Source: Burkholderia sp. HI2500 (GTDB taxonomy: Bacteria; Pseudomonadota; Gammaproteobacteria; Burkholderiales; Burkholderiaceae). Taken from it: a stretch of 64,000 nucleotides of DNA. The notes beneath the pieces were generated by a model. It had not been told where the DNA came from, made no database searches, and was given only the letters and a program-made list of their open reading frames with translations. A program made the position numbers and the translations under genes. This document shows, piece by piece, positions 7,819 through 16,670 of this stretch. The stretch covers positions 310,001-374,000 of the forward strand of contig NZ_NKFL01000007.1 in assembly GCF_002223055.1 (NCBI RefSeq), in the 5' to 3' direction. Each line of letters opens with the position of its first letter. Position 1 is the stretch's first letter.

Positions 7819-9323
7819 TGAAGCTCACCCTTACCCAGCGGCTGTCGCTCGTGTTCTCGGTGCTGCTGCTCGCGTGCTCGGGCGCGTCCGCGTGGCTGCA
7901 GATCCGCGCGAACGACATGCGCGAGCAGGAAGTCGTGCAGGGGCTGTCGCGCGACCTGGCCGCCAACATCGTCAACAGCGTGACCCACAGCGCGCCGCTG
8001 ATGGACGCGAACGGGCTGCGCCCGGACGCGGTGCGCACGTTGTTCGGGCAGTTGATGGGCGTGAACCCGAGCGTCGAGGTCTATCTGCTCGACAACGCGG
8101 GGCGGATCAAGGGCGACGATGCGCCGCCCGGCCACGTGAAGCGCGATCGTGTCGATCTCGCGCCCGTGCAGCGCTTCATCGCGGGCGAGCCGCTGCCGAT
8201 CCTCGGCGACGACCCGCGCAGCCCCGATGCGCGCAAGGTGTTCAGCGCCGCGCCGCTGCAGCTGGCGGGCCAGCCGCCGTCCGGCTACATCTACGTGGTG
8301 CTGCTCGGCGAGGCGCATGACCAACTGGCCGCGCGCGTCGACGCCGGCAATGTGCTGCGCACGACGCTGTGGTCGATGGCGCTGGTCGCGCTGCTCGGCC
8401 TGCTCGCGGGCCTCACCGCGTTCAGCTTCATCACGCGTCCGCTGCGCCGGCTGACGGACGCGATGCGCCGCTTCGACGCGAACGGCGCGCCCGACACGCA
8501 GCCGCCGGTGCCGCGCTCGCGGCCGGGCCGGCGCGGCGATGACATCGTCGTGCTCGAATCCGCGTTCGCGCAGATGGCCGACCGGATCGGCGACCAGTGG
8601 CGCGCGCTGACGCACCAGGACCAGCAGCGGCGCGAATTGATCACGAACATCTCGCACGACCTGCGCACGCCGCTCACGTCGCTGCACGGCTATCTGGAGA
8701 CGCTGTCGCTGAAGTCGGACACGCTCGCCGAGAACGAGCGGCGGCGCTACCTGTCGATCGCGCTCGCGCAGAGCGCGAAGGTCGGCCGGCTCGCGCAGGC
8801 GCTGTTCGAGCTCGCGCGGCTCGAATCGGGCGGCGTGCAGGCCGAGCGCGAGCCGTTCTCGCTCGTCGATCTCGTGCAGGACGTGTTCCAGAAATTCGAG
8901 CTGACCGCGCAGGCGCGCGGCGTCGCGCTGCATGCGCGGATTCCGCCGCGGGTGCCGGTCGTGTCGGCCGATCTCGGGATGATCGAGCGCGTGCTGACCA
9001 ACCTGCTCGACAACGCGCTGCGGCACACGCCCGCGCACGGCGAGGTCGAGGTCGCGCTGGAGCCGCGCGGCGACCGCGTGCTCGTGACCGTGGCCGATAC
9101 CGGCGAAGGGATTCCGGCGGCGCGGCGCGAAGGGCTGTTCCAGCGGCCGCAGCGGCCGATGAGCGGCGGCGCGGTGACGAGCGGCGGGCTCGGGCTGCTG
9201 ATCGTGCACCGGATGCTGGCGCTCAACGGCAGCCGTATCCGGCTGGTCGACCGGGCCGGGCGCGGGGCGGTGTTTGAGTTCGCACTGGCGGTGGCCACGC
9301 CCGGGGCCGGCGACGGGCGCTGA
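7815..9323 (+). CDS. Membrane sensor histidine kinase
   Basis: A 502-aa EnvZ-type kinase, partner of the regulator just upstream. It has TM1 at about residues 9-27, a periplasmic sensor loop of about 150 residues, TM2 (MALVALLGLLAGLTAFSF), a HAMP linker (ITRPLRRLTDAM), the HisKA phospho-site H281 in NISHDLRTPL, and an HATPase domain with the N box (NLLDNALRHT) and G boxes (DTGEGIP, GGLGLLI). The overlap with the preceding stop gives two adjacent ATGs (7815 and 7818); either is possible. Ligand unknown. Confidence 0.93.
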   Translation: MMKLTLTQRLSLVFSVLLLACSGASAWLQIRANDMREQEVVQGLSRDLAANIVNSVTHSAPLMDANGLRPDAVRTLFGQLMGVNPSVEVYLLDNAGRIKGDDAPPGHVKRDRVDLAPVQRFIAGEPLPILGDDPRSPDARKVFSAAPLQLAGQPPSGYIYVVLLGEAHDQLAARVDAGNVLRTTLWSMALVALLGLLAGLTAFSFITRPLRRLTDAMRRFDANGAPDTQPPVPRSRPGRRGDDIVVLESAFAQMADRIGDQWRALTHQDQQRRELITNISHDLRTPLTSLHGYLETLSLKSDTLAENERRRYLSIALAQSAKVGRLAQALFELARLESGGVQAEREPFSLVDLVQDVFQKFELTAQARGVALHARIPPRVPVVSADLGMIERVLTNLLDNALRHTPAHGEVEVALEPRGDRVLVTVADTGEGIPAARREGLFQRPQRPMSGGAVTSGGLGLLIVHRMLALNGSRIRLVDRAGRGAVFEFALAVATPGAGDGR

Positions 9324-9331
9324 TCGTCGCC
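9309..9331. terminator. Hairpin at convergent kinase/AraC ends
   Basis: Perfect 7-bp arms GGCGACG and CGTCGCC separated by 9 nt, spanning the kinase stop codon and lying 17 bp before the end of the convergent AraC gene. No T-run. Possibly a shared terminator; weak evidence. Confidence 0.3.
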
Positions 9332-9347
9332 CCTGCAATGCCGGCGT

Positions 9348-10448
9348 TCAACCGCCGCGCTTGCGCCGCACGTCGCTCGGCGTCATGCCGGTCCAGCGCT
9401 TGAACGCGTGGCGGAAACCCACCGCGTCGCTGAAGCCGAGCGTCGATGCGATGTCCTCGGTGCTGAGCGTGGTCGTGCTGAGATAGTCGATCGCGAGCGC
9501 CTTGCGTACGCTGGCCAGCAGTTCGCTGTACGACGTGCCCTCGGCTTCGAGCTTGCGGCGCAGCGTGCGCGACGTGATGCACAGGATCGCCGCGATCGCG
9601 TCGATGTCCGGAAACTGTCCGGGCGTGCGCGTGAGTTCCTGGTACACGCGCCGCGTGACGCCGGCCTGGCTGCGCATTTCATCGAGCAGGCTCGCGCAAT
9701 GCGACGACACCTGCGCGGCGGTGATCGGGTTCGCGAGCTGCGGCGCGCGCGTGAGCCACGCGGCCGGGTAGCTGAGCACGTGATGCGGCTGGTCGAACGC
9801 GATCGGGCATTCGAGCGCATCGGCCAGCATTGCCGCGTGCGCCGGCTGCGGCTGCGCGAACTGCGCGCGCGCCGGCACGCACCACGCCCCCATCACGTCC
9901 TTGATGATCGTCACGTGCAGCGCGAACTGCATGTCGATCAGGAAACGGTACAGCGGCTCGTCGAGATCCGGTAGCGCGACTTCGTGCCGGTCGGGAAACT
10001 GCCACGACACGATGTCGCCGTGTTCGACCCAGCGGATCGCGAGCATGCCGTTCGCGAGCCGGTGATACTTGACGGCGGATTCGAACGCATGCGCGAGCGA
10101 TTCCGAACACAGCATCGCGTAGCCGTACATCCCGTAGCTCGACACGTGCAGCCGGTGGCCGACACGCACGCCGAGGTCGGTGCCGTCGTAGCGGCCGATC
10201 GCATTGCGCGCGGCCGTGAGGAACTGCAGCGGCGACGTGAGCGTGAACGGGTCCGCGACGGCGGCCGGCGTGAGACCGGTGCCGTCGAGCACCGCGACCG
10301 GGTCGAGGCCGGCTTGCGCGGCCACGTCGAGCAGCACGGCCAGCTTGGCCGGCGTGAAGCGCTGCTGGCGCAACGCGTGGGTCGGCTCGACGTCCGGCAG
10401 GCGGGCTGCGCGGGCGGTCGTCGGGGTCAAGAGCGCACTGCGCGGCAT
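9348..10448 (-). CDS. AraC-family regulator (Arabinose_bd N-terminal domain)
   Basis: A 366-aa transcription regulator. The first about 200 residues match the variable sensor domain found in OruR/ArgR-like AraC proteins (VSSYGMYGYAMLCSESLAHAF). The C-terminal 100 residues hold the two HTH motifs (IDAIAAILCITSRTLRRKL; STEDIASTLGFSDAVGFRHAFKRWTG). The ATG at 10448 is preceded by AGGA; an upstream start at 10529 lacks a ribosome site. It is divergent from the acyl-CoA ligase gene and is probably its regulator, with a second AraC gene just downstream of that ligase. Confidence 0.92.
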   Translation of the reverse strand: MPRSALLTPTTARAARLPDVEPTHALRQQRFTPAKLAVLLDVAAQAGLDPVAVLDGTGLTPAAVADPFTLTSPLQFLTAARNAIGRYDGTDLGVRVGHRLHVSSYGMYGYAMLCSESLAHAFESAVKYHRLANGMLAIRWVEHGDIVSWQFPDRHEVALPDLDEPLYRFLIDMQFALHVTIIKDVMGAWCVPARAQFAQPQPAHAAMLADALECPIAFDQPHHVLSYPAAWLTRAPQLANPITAAQVSSHCASLLDEMRSQAGVTRRVYQELTRTPGQFPDIDAIAAILCITSRTLRRKLEAEGTSYSELLASVRKALAIDYLSTTTLSTEDIASTLGFSDAVGFRHAFKRWTGMTPSDVRRKRGG

Positions 10449-10815
10449 GGGAGCATCCTGCGTCCGAATCGATATCGTTGACGGCACGCAATTCTGCTCG
10501 GGATCGGTCCCATGCGCCACAGGGTTCACCCTGATACGCGTGCCAGTGCGACCCGGTGCAGCGGGCTTCGGTGCGCCCGTAGGGCCGCAGCCGGCCTGGC
10601 GCGTGCCGTCCTGCCAGGTTGGCGGTATCCGGCGAAGTTACCTGGACAGGTGCGGCTCGCCTGTCCGTTTCGATCATCTTTTCGGCCGCCCGGATCATTT
10701 TCAAAGTGCGCCGCGCGGGCGATAGTCGCCGATCAGGCGATGGTCCGCGCTTCTCCGGCGTGCAGGCCATCGTGCGAACGGCGCGGCCGGCGCGCCGTCC
10801 CCCGTGGAGTGAGAC
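10449..10815. promoter_or_regulatory. Divergent promoter region between AraC gene and acyl-CoA ligase gene
   Basis: No convincing gene in these 367 bp. It holds a perfect inverted repeat GGACAGG-N9-CCTGTCC at 10644-10666. About 10-40 bp further on are two direct GATCAT elements followed by TTTTC-like tracts (near 10673 and 10693). Either could be an AraC-type or fatty-acyl regulator site; the ligase start is at 10816. Confidence 0.45.
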
Positions 10816-12450
10816 ATGACGAAGAGACACTGGACCGGGTCGTATGGCTCGATCCCCGCCGAGATCGATCCCGATCGCTTTCCTTCCGTAAGCGCGTTGC
10901 TGGACGACGCAATGCGCCGATTCGCCGATCGCCCGGCGTTCCACTCATATGGCCGCACGCTGACCTATGGCGACGTCGACCGCCTGTCGACCGCGCTGGC
11001 CGCCTATCTGCAGCAGGTCGTGGGCGTGCGCAAGGGCGATCGCGTGGCCGTGATGCTGCCCAACGTGCTCGCGTTTGCGGTCGCGTTCGTCGCGGTCGCG
11101 AAGATCGGCGCGATCCAGGTCAACGTGAACCCGCTCTACACGGCGCGCGAGCTCGAGCATCAGCTCAACGACGCGGGCGTCGAGGTCGCGCTGGTGTGCG
11201 GCGGGTCGATGGGCACGTTCGCCGAAGTGGTCGGCGGCACGCGCGTGCGCACCGTGCTGAGCGTCGGGCGCGGTGATCTCGGTGTCGTCGATGCGCCGGC
11301 CGGCACATGCGACGCGCTGCCGCCCGGTTCGATCCCGCTCGCGCGCGCCATTGCCGCCGGCGAATCGCTCACGTTCGAACCGGTTGCGCTCGGCGGCGCG
11401 GACCTGCTGCTGCTGCAGTACACGGGCGGCACGACCGGCCTGTCGAAGGGCGCGGCGCTGTCGCACCGCAACCTCGTCGCGAACATCGAGCAGTTCGGGG
11501 CGATCGTGCCGGCCGCGCGCGTGCCGGGCGAGGAGGTCGTCGTCACGGCGATCCCGATGTATCACATCTTCGCGCTGACGGTGAATTTCCTGTCCTACTT
11601 CGCGATCGGCGCGCAGAACTGGCTGATCGTGAACCCGCGCGACATGGACGGCTTCATCGACGTGCTGAAGGCCGCGCGGCCGACGGTGTTCGTCGGCGTG
11701 AACACGCTGTACGCGGGGCTCGCCGGCCATCCGCGCCTGACGGAAGTCGACTGGTCGCGGCTGAAGCTGTCGGCCGGCGGCGGCGCGGCCGTGATCGACG
11801 TGATCTCGTCGCGCTGGAAGGCGGTGACGGGCAACTTCATCCGCGAGGGCTACGGGCTGTCGGAAACGTCGCCGGTCGTGTCGTTCAACCCGCAGTCGAT
11901 CGACTCGTTCACGGGCACCACCGGCCTGCCGCTGCCGTCGACCGACGTGAAGCTGCTCGACGACCAGGACAACGAGGTGGCGATCGGCGGCGCGGGCGAG
12001 ATCTGCGTGAAGGGGCCGCAGGTGATGGGCGGCTACTGGCAGAAACCGGACGCGAATGCGGCCGCGTTCACGGCCGACGGCTATTTCCGCACCGGCGACG
12101 TCGGCGTGTTCGACGAAGCCGGGTTCCTGCGGATCGTCGACCGCAAGAAGGACATGATCATCGTGTCGGGCTTCAACGTGTACCCGAACGAGGTGGAAGC
12201 GGTCGCGACCGCCGTGCCGGGCGTGGCTGAATGCGCGTGCATCGGCGTGCCGGATGCGCGCACGGGCGAGGCCGTGAAGCTGTTCGTGGTGCTGGCGCAG
12301 GATGCCGACGTGACGGAGGAGCAACTCGTCGCGCATTGCCGCGAGAGCCTCGCGGCCTACAAGGTGCCGAAGCTGATTCGCTTCGTCGACCGGCTGCCGA
12401 AGTCGACCGTCGGCAAGATCCTGCGCCGGGAACTCAGCCGCACCGACTGA
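10816..12450 (+). CDS. Long-chain fatty-acid--CoA ligase (FadD-like)
   Basis: A 544-aa AMP-forming acyl-CoA synthetase that activates a carboxylic acid to its CoA thioester via an acyl-adenylate. The P-loop-like motif YTGGTTGLSKGA is at about 202-213, the adenylate motif GYGLSETSP near 344, the hinge RIVDRKKDMIIVSGFNVYP near 440, and the catalytic Lys lies in PKSTVGKILRREL near the C-terminus. Length and motifs fit long/medium-chain FadD. The start follows GGAGTGAGAC. It sits between two AraC-type genes, one divergent and one 106 bp downstream. Substrate chain length cannot be read from sequence. Confidence 0.93.
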   Translation: MTKRHWTGSYGSIPAEIDPDRFPSVSALLDDAMRRFADRPAFHSYGRTLTYGDVDRLSTALAAYLQQVVGVRKGDRVAVMLPNVLAFAVAFVAVAKIGAIQVNVNPLYTARELEHQLNDAGVEVALVCGGSMGTFAEVVGGTRVRTVLSVGRGDLGVVDAPAGTCDALPPGSIPLARAIAAGESLTFEPVALGGADLLLLQYTGGTTGLSKGAALSHRNLVANIEQFGAIVPAARVPGEEVVVTAIPMYHIFALTVNFLSYFAIGAQNWLIVNPRDMDGFIDVLKAARPTVFVGVNTLYAGLAGHPRLTEVDWSRLKLSAGGGAAVIDVISSRWKAVTGNFIREGYGLSETSPVVSFNPQSIDSFTGTTGLPLPSTDVKLLDDQDNEVAIGGAGEICVKGPQVMGGYWQKPDANAAAFTADGYFRTGDVGVFDEAGFLRIVDRKKDMIIVSGFNVYPNEVEAVATAVPGVAECACIGVPDARTGEAVKLFVVLAQDADVTEEQLVAHCRESLAAYKVPKLIRFVDRLPKSTVGKILRRELSRTD

Positions 12451-12556
12451 TGGCGTCGGCGCGCCGCGCCGCGCAGTGTCCGGCGTGCCGATAGCCCGGA
12501 AGGCTCCGCGCGGGCCGCTCAAGTACAATGCGAGCGGTTCGATCGACGGGGACGCG

Positions 12557-13615
12557 ATGACCGGTTCAGATTCACTTTCCGCCCAGCCCGGGCCCGCACC
12601 CGGGCGTGCGCTGCCGTCGCCGAGCGCGACGGTGCCGATCTCGCTCGTCAACGGCTTCCTCGCGAGCGCGGCCGTGCAGCGCGACGTGGTCGAGCGCTAC
12701 CTGGGCGGGGCCGGCATCCCGATCGAGCTGCTCGGCGAACCGCATGCGCGCGTGACGGAGGAGCAGTTCTCGACGCTGTACCGCACGCTCGCGATCGAAC
12801 TCGACGACGAGATGCCCGGCATCTTCTCGCGCCCGCTGCGCGGCGGCACGCTGAAGTACCTGTGCCTGAGCCTGCTCGATGCGCGCAACCTCGAAACGGC
12901 GCTGCATCGTTTCGGGCAATTCTTCCATATCCTGCTCGACGATTTCTTCGTCGAATCGAAGCGCGACGGTCTCGTCGCGCAGACGGTGCTGCGCCCGAAC
13001 GACGCCGTCGGCCCGATCGGCGCGCTCGGCCAGGAGCTGATGCTCAAGCTCGTGCACGGCGTGTGCTCCTGGCTGATCGGGCAGAAGATCCCGCTGCTGC
13101 AGATCGAGTTCGCGTGCCCGCGGCCGCGCCATGCGGTCGAGCACCTGTACTTCTTCACCGGCGCCGTGCAGTTCGACTGCGAGCGCACGCTGATGCGCTT
13201 CAGCGCGGACTACCTCGACGCGCCGATCCGGCAGAGCAAGCGGAACCTGCGCAAGTTCCTCGCGCGCGCACCGGGCGACTGGATCTTCGAATCGTTCAGC
13301 GAACAGCTCGTGTGCCATCGCGTGCGGCAGTACCTGTCGGAAGCGTTGCCCGACCTGCCGGTGATCGACCAGGCGGCCGAGCACCTGCATTGCTCGGTGC
13401 GCACGCTGAGCCGCCACCTGGCCGCCGAAGGGACGACGTTCCAGGCGCTCAAGGACGAACTGCGGCGCGACATCGCGATCCAGCGGCTGACCGATACGCC
13501 CGATACGATCGCGGCGATCGGCGCCGACATCGGCTTCGACGATCCGAGCGCGTTCCATCGCGCGTTCCGGCACTGGACAGGAAGCACGCCGGGCACTTAC
13601 CGGCGGCGCGCGTAA
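12557..13615 (+). CDS. AraC-family regulator
   Basis: A 352-aa regulator with an Arabinose_bd-type sensor half (LKYLCLSLLDARNLETALHRF) and a C-terminal AraC DNA-binding domain (QAAEHLHCSVRTLSRHLAAEG; IAAIGADIGFDDPSAFHRAFRHWTG). The ATG at 12557 follows GGGGAC. It is a different subfamily member from the AraC gene at 9348. It lies downstream of the acyl-CoA ligase on the same strand and may be cotranscribed with it, giving feedback control of fatty-acid activation. Confidence 0.92.
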   Translation: MTGSDSLSAQPGPAPGRALPSPSATVPISLVNGFLASAAVQRDVVERYLGGAGIPIELLGEPHARVTEEQFSTLYRTLAIELDDEMPGIFSRPLRGGTLKYLCLSLLDARNLETALHRFGQFFHILLDDFFVESKRDGLVAQTVLRPNDAVGPIGALGQELMLKLVHGVCSWLIGQKIPLLQIEFACPRPRHAVEHLYFFTGAVQFDCERTLMRFSADYLDAPIRQSKRNLRKFLARAPGDWIFESFSEQLVCHRVRQYLSEALPDLPVIDQAAEHLHCSVRTLSRHLAAEGTTFQALKDELRRDIAIQRLTDTPDTIAAIGADIGFDDPSAFHRAFRHWTGSTPGTYRRRA

Positions 13616-13645
13616 CGCGTCACGCGTCATGCATCGCTTCAAGGT

Positions 13646-13692
13646 AGCCGGTTCCCATAACTGGATACCTTCGCGCGCTCCCATGGACGGCT
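13646..13692. repeat. 47-bp dispersed intergenic repeat, copy 1
   Basis: Aligns without gaps to 29147-29193 with 37 of 47 identical bases. The ends are complementary (AGCCG ... CGGCT) and two TCCCAT words sit inside. It lies between the convergent ends of the AraC gene and pqiC. Similarity weakens but continues about 15 bp to the left. Confidence 0.6.
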
Positions 13693-13708
13693 CCCCTGGC
13701 GGAACGGT

Positions 13709-14359
13709 TTACGAATCGGCGGGACAGGCAGGGCGCCCGTTGCCGAAGCTGCGCACCGTGCTCGCGATCCGCGTGGCGAACTGCTCGATCATGCGCTGTT
13801 GCACCCGCACCATGTCCGCGTAGCCGCCGGGTGCCGCTTCGCTGAGCCGCGTGCTGCACGAAATGCGCGTGCCCGGCGTGCCCGGCGTGTCCTGCTGCAC
13901 GCCGACGACCCAATCCGCTTCGAACTGGGCCATGCTCCCGGGCCACGCATCGAAGCGGCGCACCTGCGTGCGGATGCTCATGACGGTCTGGTTCGACGGA
14001 CGCGGCAGGCCGGTGACGTTGCGCGCGCCCAGCTGCTCGACGAGCGCCGACGAAAGCGCCGCGCGCAGCTCGTCGCCGAGCGGCGCGACCCAGCGTTCGT
14101 TGTCGAGTATCCGCGCGGCGCCGGTCCCGCTGCGCACGACCATCTGCTGCTGGTCGAGCTGGGCAGGGATGCCGACCGGCAACACGTTGATCGCCAGCGG
14201 CGCGGCGGCGCGCGCGGTGGTCGACGTTGCCGTTGTCGTCGCGGACGTGGCTGGTGAGACGAGGGTGTAGTAATGCACCGGGTTCGACGCGCAGGCGGTC
14301 AGCGCGATGACGGCGCCGGTGCCCAGGGCGATCGTCCTGGCGCGAATCGGGAAGCTCAT
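13709..14359 (-). CDS. pqiC: PqiC-like outer-membrane lipoprotein (ABC-transport auxiliary family)
   Basis: A 216-aa lipoprotein. The signal peptide ends in a lipobox (ALTACAS, Cys about residue 23), followed by YYTLV, the hallmark of the PqiC/YmbA (DUF330) family. PqiC is thought to anchor the PqiB needle at the outer membrane in an envelope-spanning lipid-trafficking system. It overlaps the pqiB stop by 4 bp (ATGA), so it is the last gene of the four-gene operon. A Thr/Ala-rich linker follows the mature N-terminus. Confidence 0.92.
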   Translation of the reverse strand: MSFPIRARTIALGTGAVIALTACASNPVHYYTLVSPATSATTTATSTTARAAAPLAINVLPVGIPAQLDQQQMVVRSGTGAARILDNERWVAPLGDELRAALSSALVEQLGARNVTGLPRPSNQTVMSIRTQVRRFDAWPGSMAQFEADWVVGVQQDTPGTPGTRISCSTRLSEAAPGGYADMVRVQQRMIEQFATRIASTVRSFGNGRPACPADS

Positions 14360-16026
14360 GGTTGTCGTGGCTCCTGCTGGACAGGCGAGGTGGAAGGGGC
14401 GACCGGCGCGATCGGCGCATGATCGGCGCCGGTGCCCCGGAGCAGCGCGTCGGGACGGCGGCCCAGCATGTCGGTGAGCGTGCGCAGCGAGCGCGCGGTA
14501 CGCTGGACTTCGGTCAGCGTGTTCGTGAGGTTTTCCTGAAGCGGGCCGTCCTCGGCGATGCCCTGGCGCAACGCGCCGAACGTCTGGTTCGCCTGGTCGA
14601 GCGCGCGCGTCGTCGACGGCAGCAACTGGCCGTTGACCTGCCTGAGCGTCGCGTCCAGGTTCGTCAGGCTCGAATCGACATGCTTGCCGATCGACTCCAG
14701 CGGCAGCTTGTTGATCTTGTCGACGATGTCGGCGAGCTGCTCCGGCAGCTTGTCGAAGGTACTCGGCACGGTGGGCAAGGTCAGCGGCGTGGCGTTCGCG
14801 TCGAACGGCACCTTCGGCGCGTTCTTCACGAAATCGAACGAAATGTAGAGCTGCTCCGTCAGCAGGTTGCCGGTACGTGCCTGCGCACGGAGCCCATGCT
14901 CGACCAGGCCGGCGAGAAACTGGGCCGCGCGCGGATTGCCGTTGCCTTCGGTCTTCTGCAGCTTCTCGATGACGGGGCCGAGCCGGTACGGATAGACCTT
15001 GACCATGACGATGGACTGGAAGCGCCGGGTGGTGCGGTCGAAGTCGAGCTGGGTCGAGACCACCTTGCCCATGTTGACGCCGGAGAATTCCACCGGCGCC
15101 CCGACCGCGAGCCCCCGCAACGGCTGCTCGAAGCGGAGTCGAATGAGCTGGGATGGCCCGTCCGGCGCCGCCATCGCGGACGTTTCGTTGTCGGCGAGCG
15201 TAAACAGGTGGTTTGCACGGGCCGCCGCCGCATCGCTGTCTTCCGGCGTCGCGAACGCGATGCCGCCGCCCACGATCGTCGCGACCGACTGGGTCTTCAG
15301 CTTCAGGCCGTTCGCGTCGAGCGACAGATCCATCCCGCTCGCGTTCCAGAAGCGCGTATCGGTCGTCACCAGCCGATCGTACGGCGCATCGATGAACACC
15401 TGCAGGTTCATGTCGCGGCGCTGCATGTCGAGCTTGTAAGACGCGACGTGGCCGACCATCAGATGGCGGTAATAGACCGGCGAGCCGATATCGAGCGAGC
15501 CGAGATCGGTGGCGCGCAGCGCGAAGCTCGTCCCCGGCATGCCGTTGATGACGGTGGGCGGCGTCTCGAGCCCGGTGTAGGCCTTGCGCGATTGCGTCGA
15601 GCCGCCCGTGTCCATGCCGATGTAGGCGCCGGAGAACAGCGTATCGATGCCCGATACGCCGCTCATGCCGACACGCGGCCGCACGACCCAGAAGCGCGTG
15701 TCGTCGCGAATGAGGTTGCGCGCATTCTTCACGAACGACACCGTCGCGACGACGTGCGAACTGTCGTCGCTCAGCGAGATGGCGGTCACGGTGCCGATCA
15801 CGACGTCCTTGTACTTGACGGGCGTCTTGCCGGCCTCGAGGCCTTGCGCGGTGTTGAACGTGATCGTGATTTCCGGTCCGACGGACAACCACGCGTGGAT
15901 CACCATCGACAGGCCGATCAATGCCGCGACGAGCGGCACGAGCCAGACGAGCGAAAGCCGCAGGCGGTTGCGCGTCACGGGCGGGTCGTGGGGTTCGAGG
16001 CCTTGCGGGCCGGATGGAGGATTCAT
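14356..16026 (-). CDS. pqiB: PqiB, MCE-domain intermembrane transport protein
   Basis: A 556-aa protein with one N-terminal membrane anchor (LSLVWLVPLVAALIGLSMVI) and three MCE domains beginning near GPEITITFNTAQGLEAG, GSPVYYRHLMVGHV and GAPVEFSGVNMGKV. A C-terminal helical region follows, which in PqiB builds a periplasm-spanning channel for lipids. The start at 16026 overlaps the pqiA2 stop (ATGA); an in-frame start six codons upstream is less likely. The length matches E. coli PqiB (546 aa). Confidence 0.95.
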   Translation of the reverse strand: MNPPSGPQGLEPHDPPVTRNRLRLSLVWLVPLVAALIGLSMVIHAWLSVGPEITITFNTAQGLEAGKTPVKYKDVVIGTVTAISLSDDSSHVVATVSFVKNARNLIRDDTRFWVVRPRVGMSGVSGIDTLFSGAYIGMDTGGSTQSRKAYTGLETPPTVINGMPGTSFALRATDLGSLDIGSPVYYRHLMVGHVASYKLDMQRRDMNLQVFIDAPYDRLVTTDTRFWNASGMDLSLDANGLKLKTQSVATIVGGGIAFATPEDSDAAAARANHLFTLADNETSAMAAPDGPSQLIRLRFEQPLRGLAVGAPVEFSGVNMGKVVSTQLDFDRTTRRFQSIVMVKVYPYRLGPVIEKLQKTEGNGNPRAAQFLAGLVEHGLRAQARTGNLLTEQLYISFDFVKNAPKVPFDANATPLTLPTVPSTFDKLPEQLADIVDKINKLPLESIGKHVDSSLTNLDATLRQVNGQLLPSTTRALDQANQTFGALRQGIAEDGPLQENLTNTLTEVQRTARSLRTLTDMLGRRPDALLRGTGADHAPIAPVAPSTSPVQQEPRQP

Positions 16027-16670
16027 GCTTCTTCGGCGTCCCAAATGAGGCGTGGGTCAAAACTCATCGCAGACAGCATCGTGAGAATGACGACCATGCC
16101 GAAAAACAAAATGCCGGCGCGCGGCTCGATCTCGGACAGCGGACCGAACTTCACCAGCGCACAGATGATCGCGACGACCAGCACGTCGAGCATCGACCAG
16201 TAGCCGACCAGCTCGACCGCGCGATACAGCACGGCCCGCTCGCGCATGGCCGACACGCTGCGCCGGCCCGTCGTGACGAGCAACATGCCGAGCGCGAGAA
16301 ACTTCGTGCACGGCACGACGACGCTCGCGATGAAGATCACCGACGCGATGCCGTACGAGCCGGCTTTCCAGAACACCACGACGCCGCTGAGAATCGTCGA
16401 TTCGCTGTGGCTGCCGAGCAGCGTGGTGCGCATCACCGGCAACAGGTTGGCCGGGAGATAGAAGATCAGGCTGGCGATCAGCAGCGCCCACGCGCGCACG
16501 AGGCTGTCCGGGCGGCGCGCGTGCAGCGCCGACCCGCAGCGCGGGCAGCGTGCCGCTTCTGCGGCATGCGCGTGCGCATCCTGTGCGGCGCAGGCGGGGG
16601 GCCGGCAGACGAGGCCGCACGCATGGCACCCGACCATGCCTAGCTGGCTGGCGCGCACGGGCAGGCTCAC
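16023..16670 (-). CDS. pqiA: PqiA second half (separate gene)
   Basis: A 215-aa integral membrane protein with a Cys4 zinc-ribbon (C15, C18, C42, C45) followed by four hydrophobic segments typical of a PqiA domain (LIFYLPANLLPVMRTTLLG). In E. coli two such domains are fused in one 417-aa PqiA; here they are separate genes. The start is a GTG at 16670 overlapping the stop of the first half by 4 bp (GTGA) with GGGAGG upstream, so translation is coupled. It probably forms the inner-membrane part of the Pqi complex together with the first half. Confidence 0.9.
   Translation of the reverse strand: MSLPVRASQLGMVGCHACGLVCRPPACAAQDAHAHAAEAARCPRCGSALHARRPDSLVRAWALLIASLIFYLPANLLPVMRTTLLGSHSESTILSGVVVFWKAGSYGIASVIFIASVVVPCTKFLALGMLLVTTGRRSVSAMRERAVLYRAVELVGYWSMLDVLVVAIICALVKFGPLSEIEPRAGILFFGMVVILTMLSAMSFDPRLIWDAEEA

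Noticed and set aside
14362..16203. A long plus-strand frame opposite pqiB
   Set aside because: Antisense to an unambiguous MCE protein; composition is that of a codon-bias artefact.
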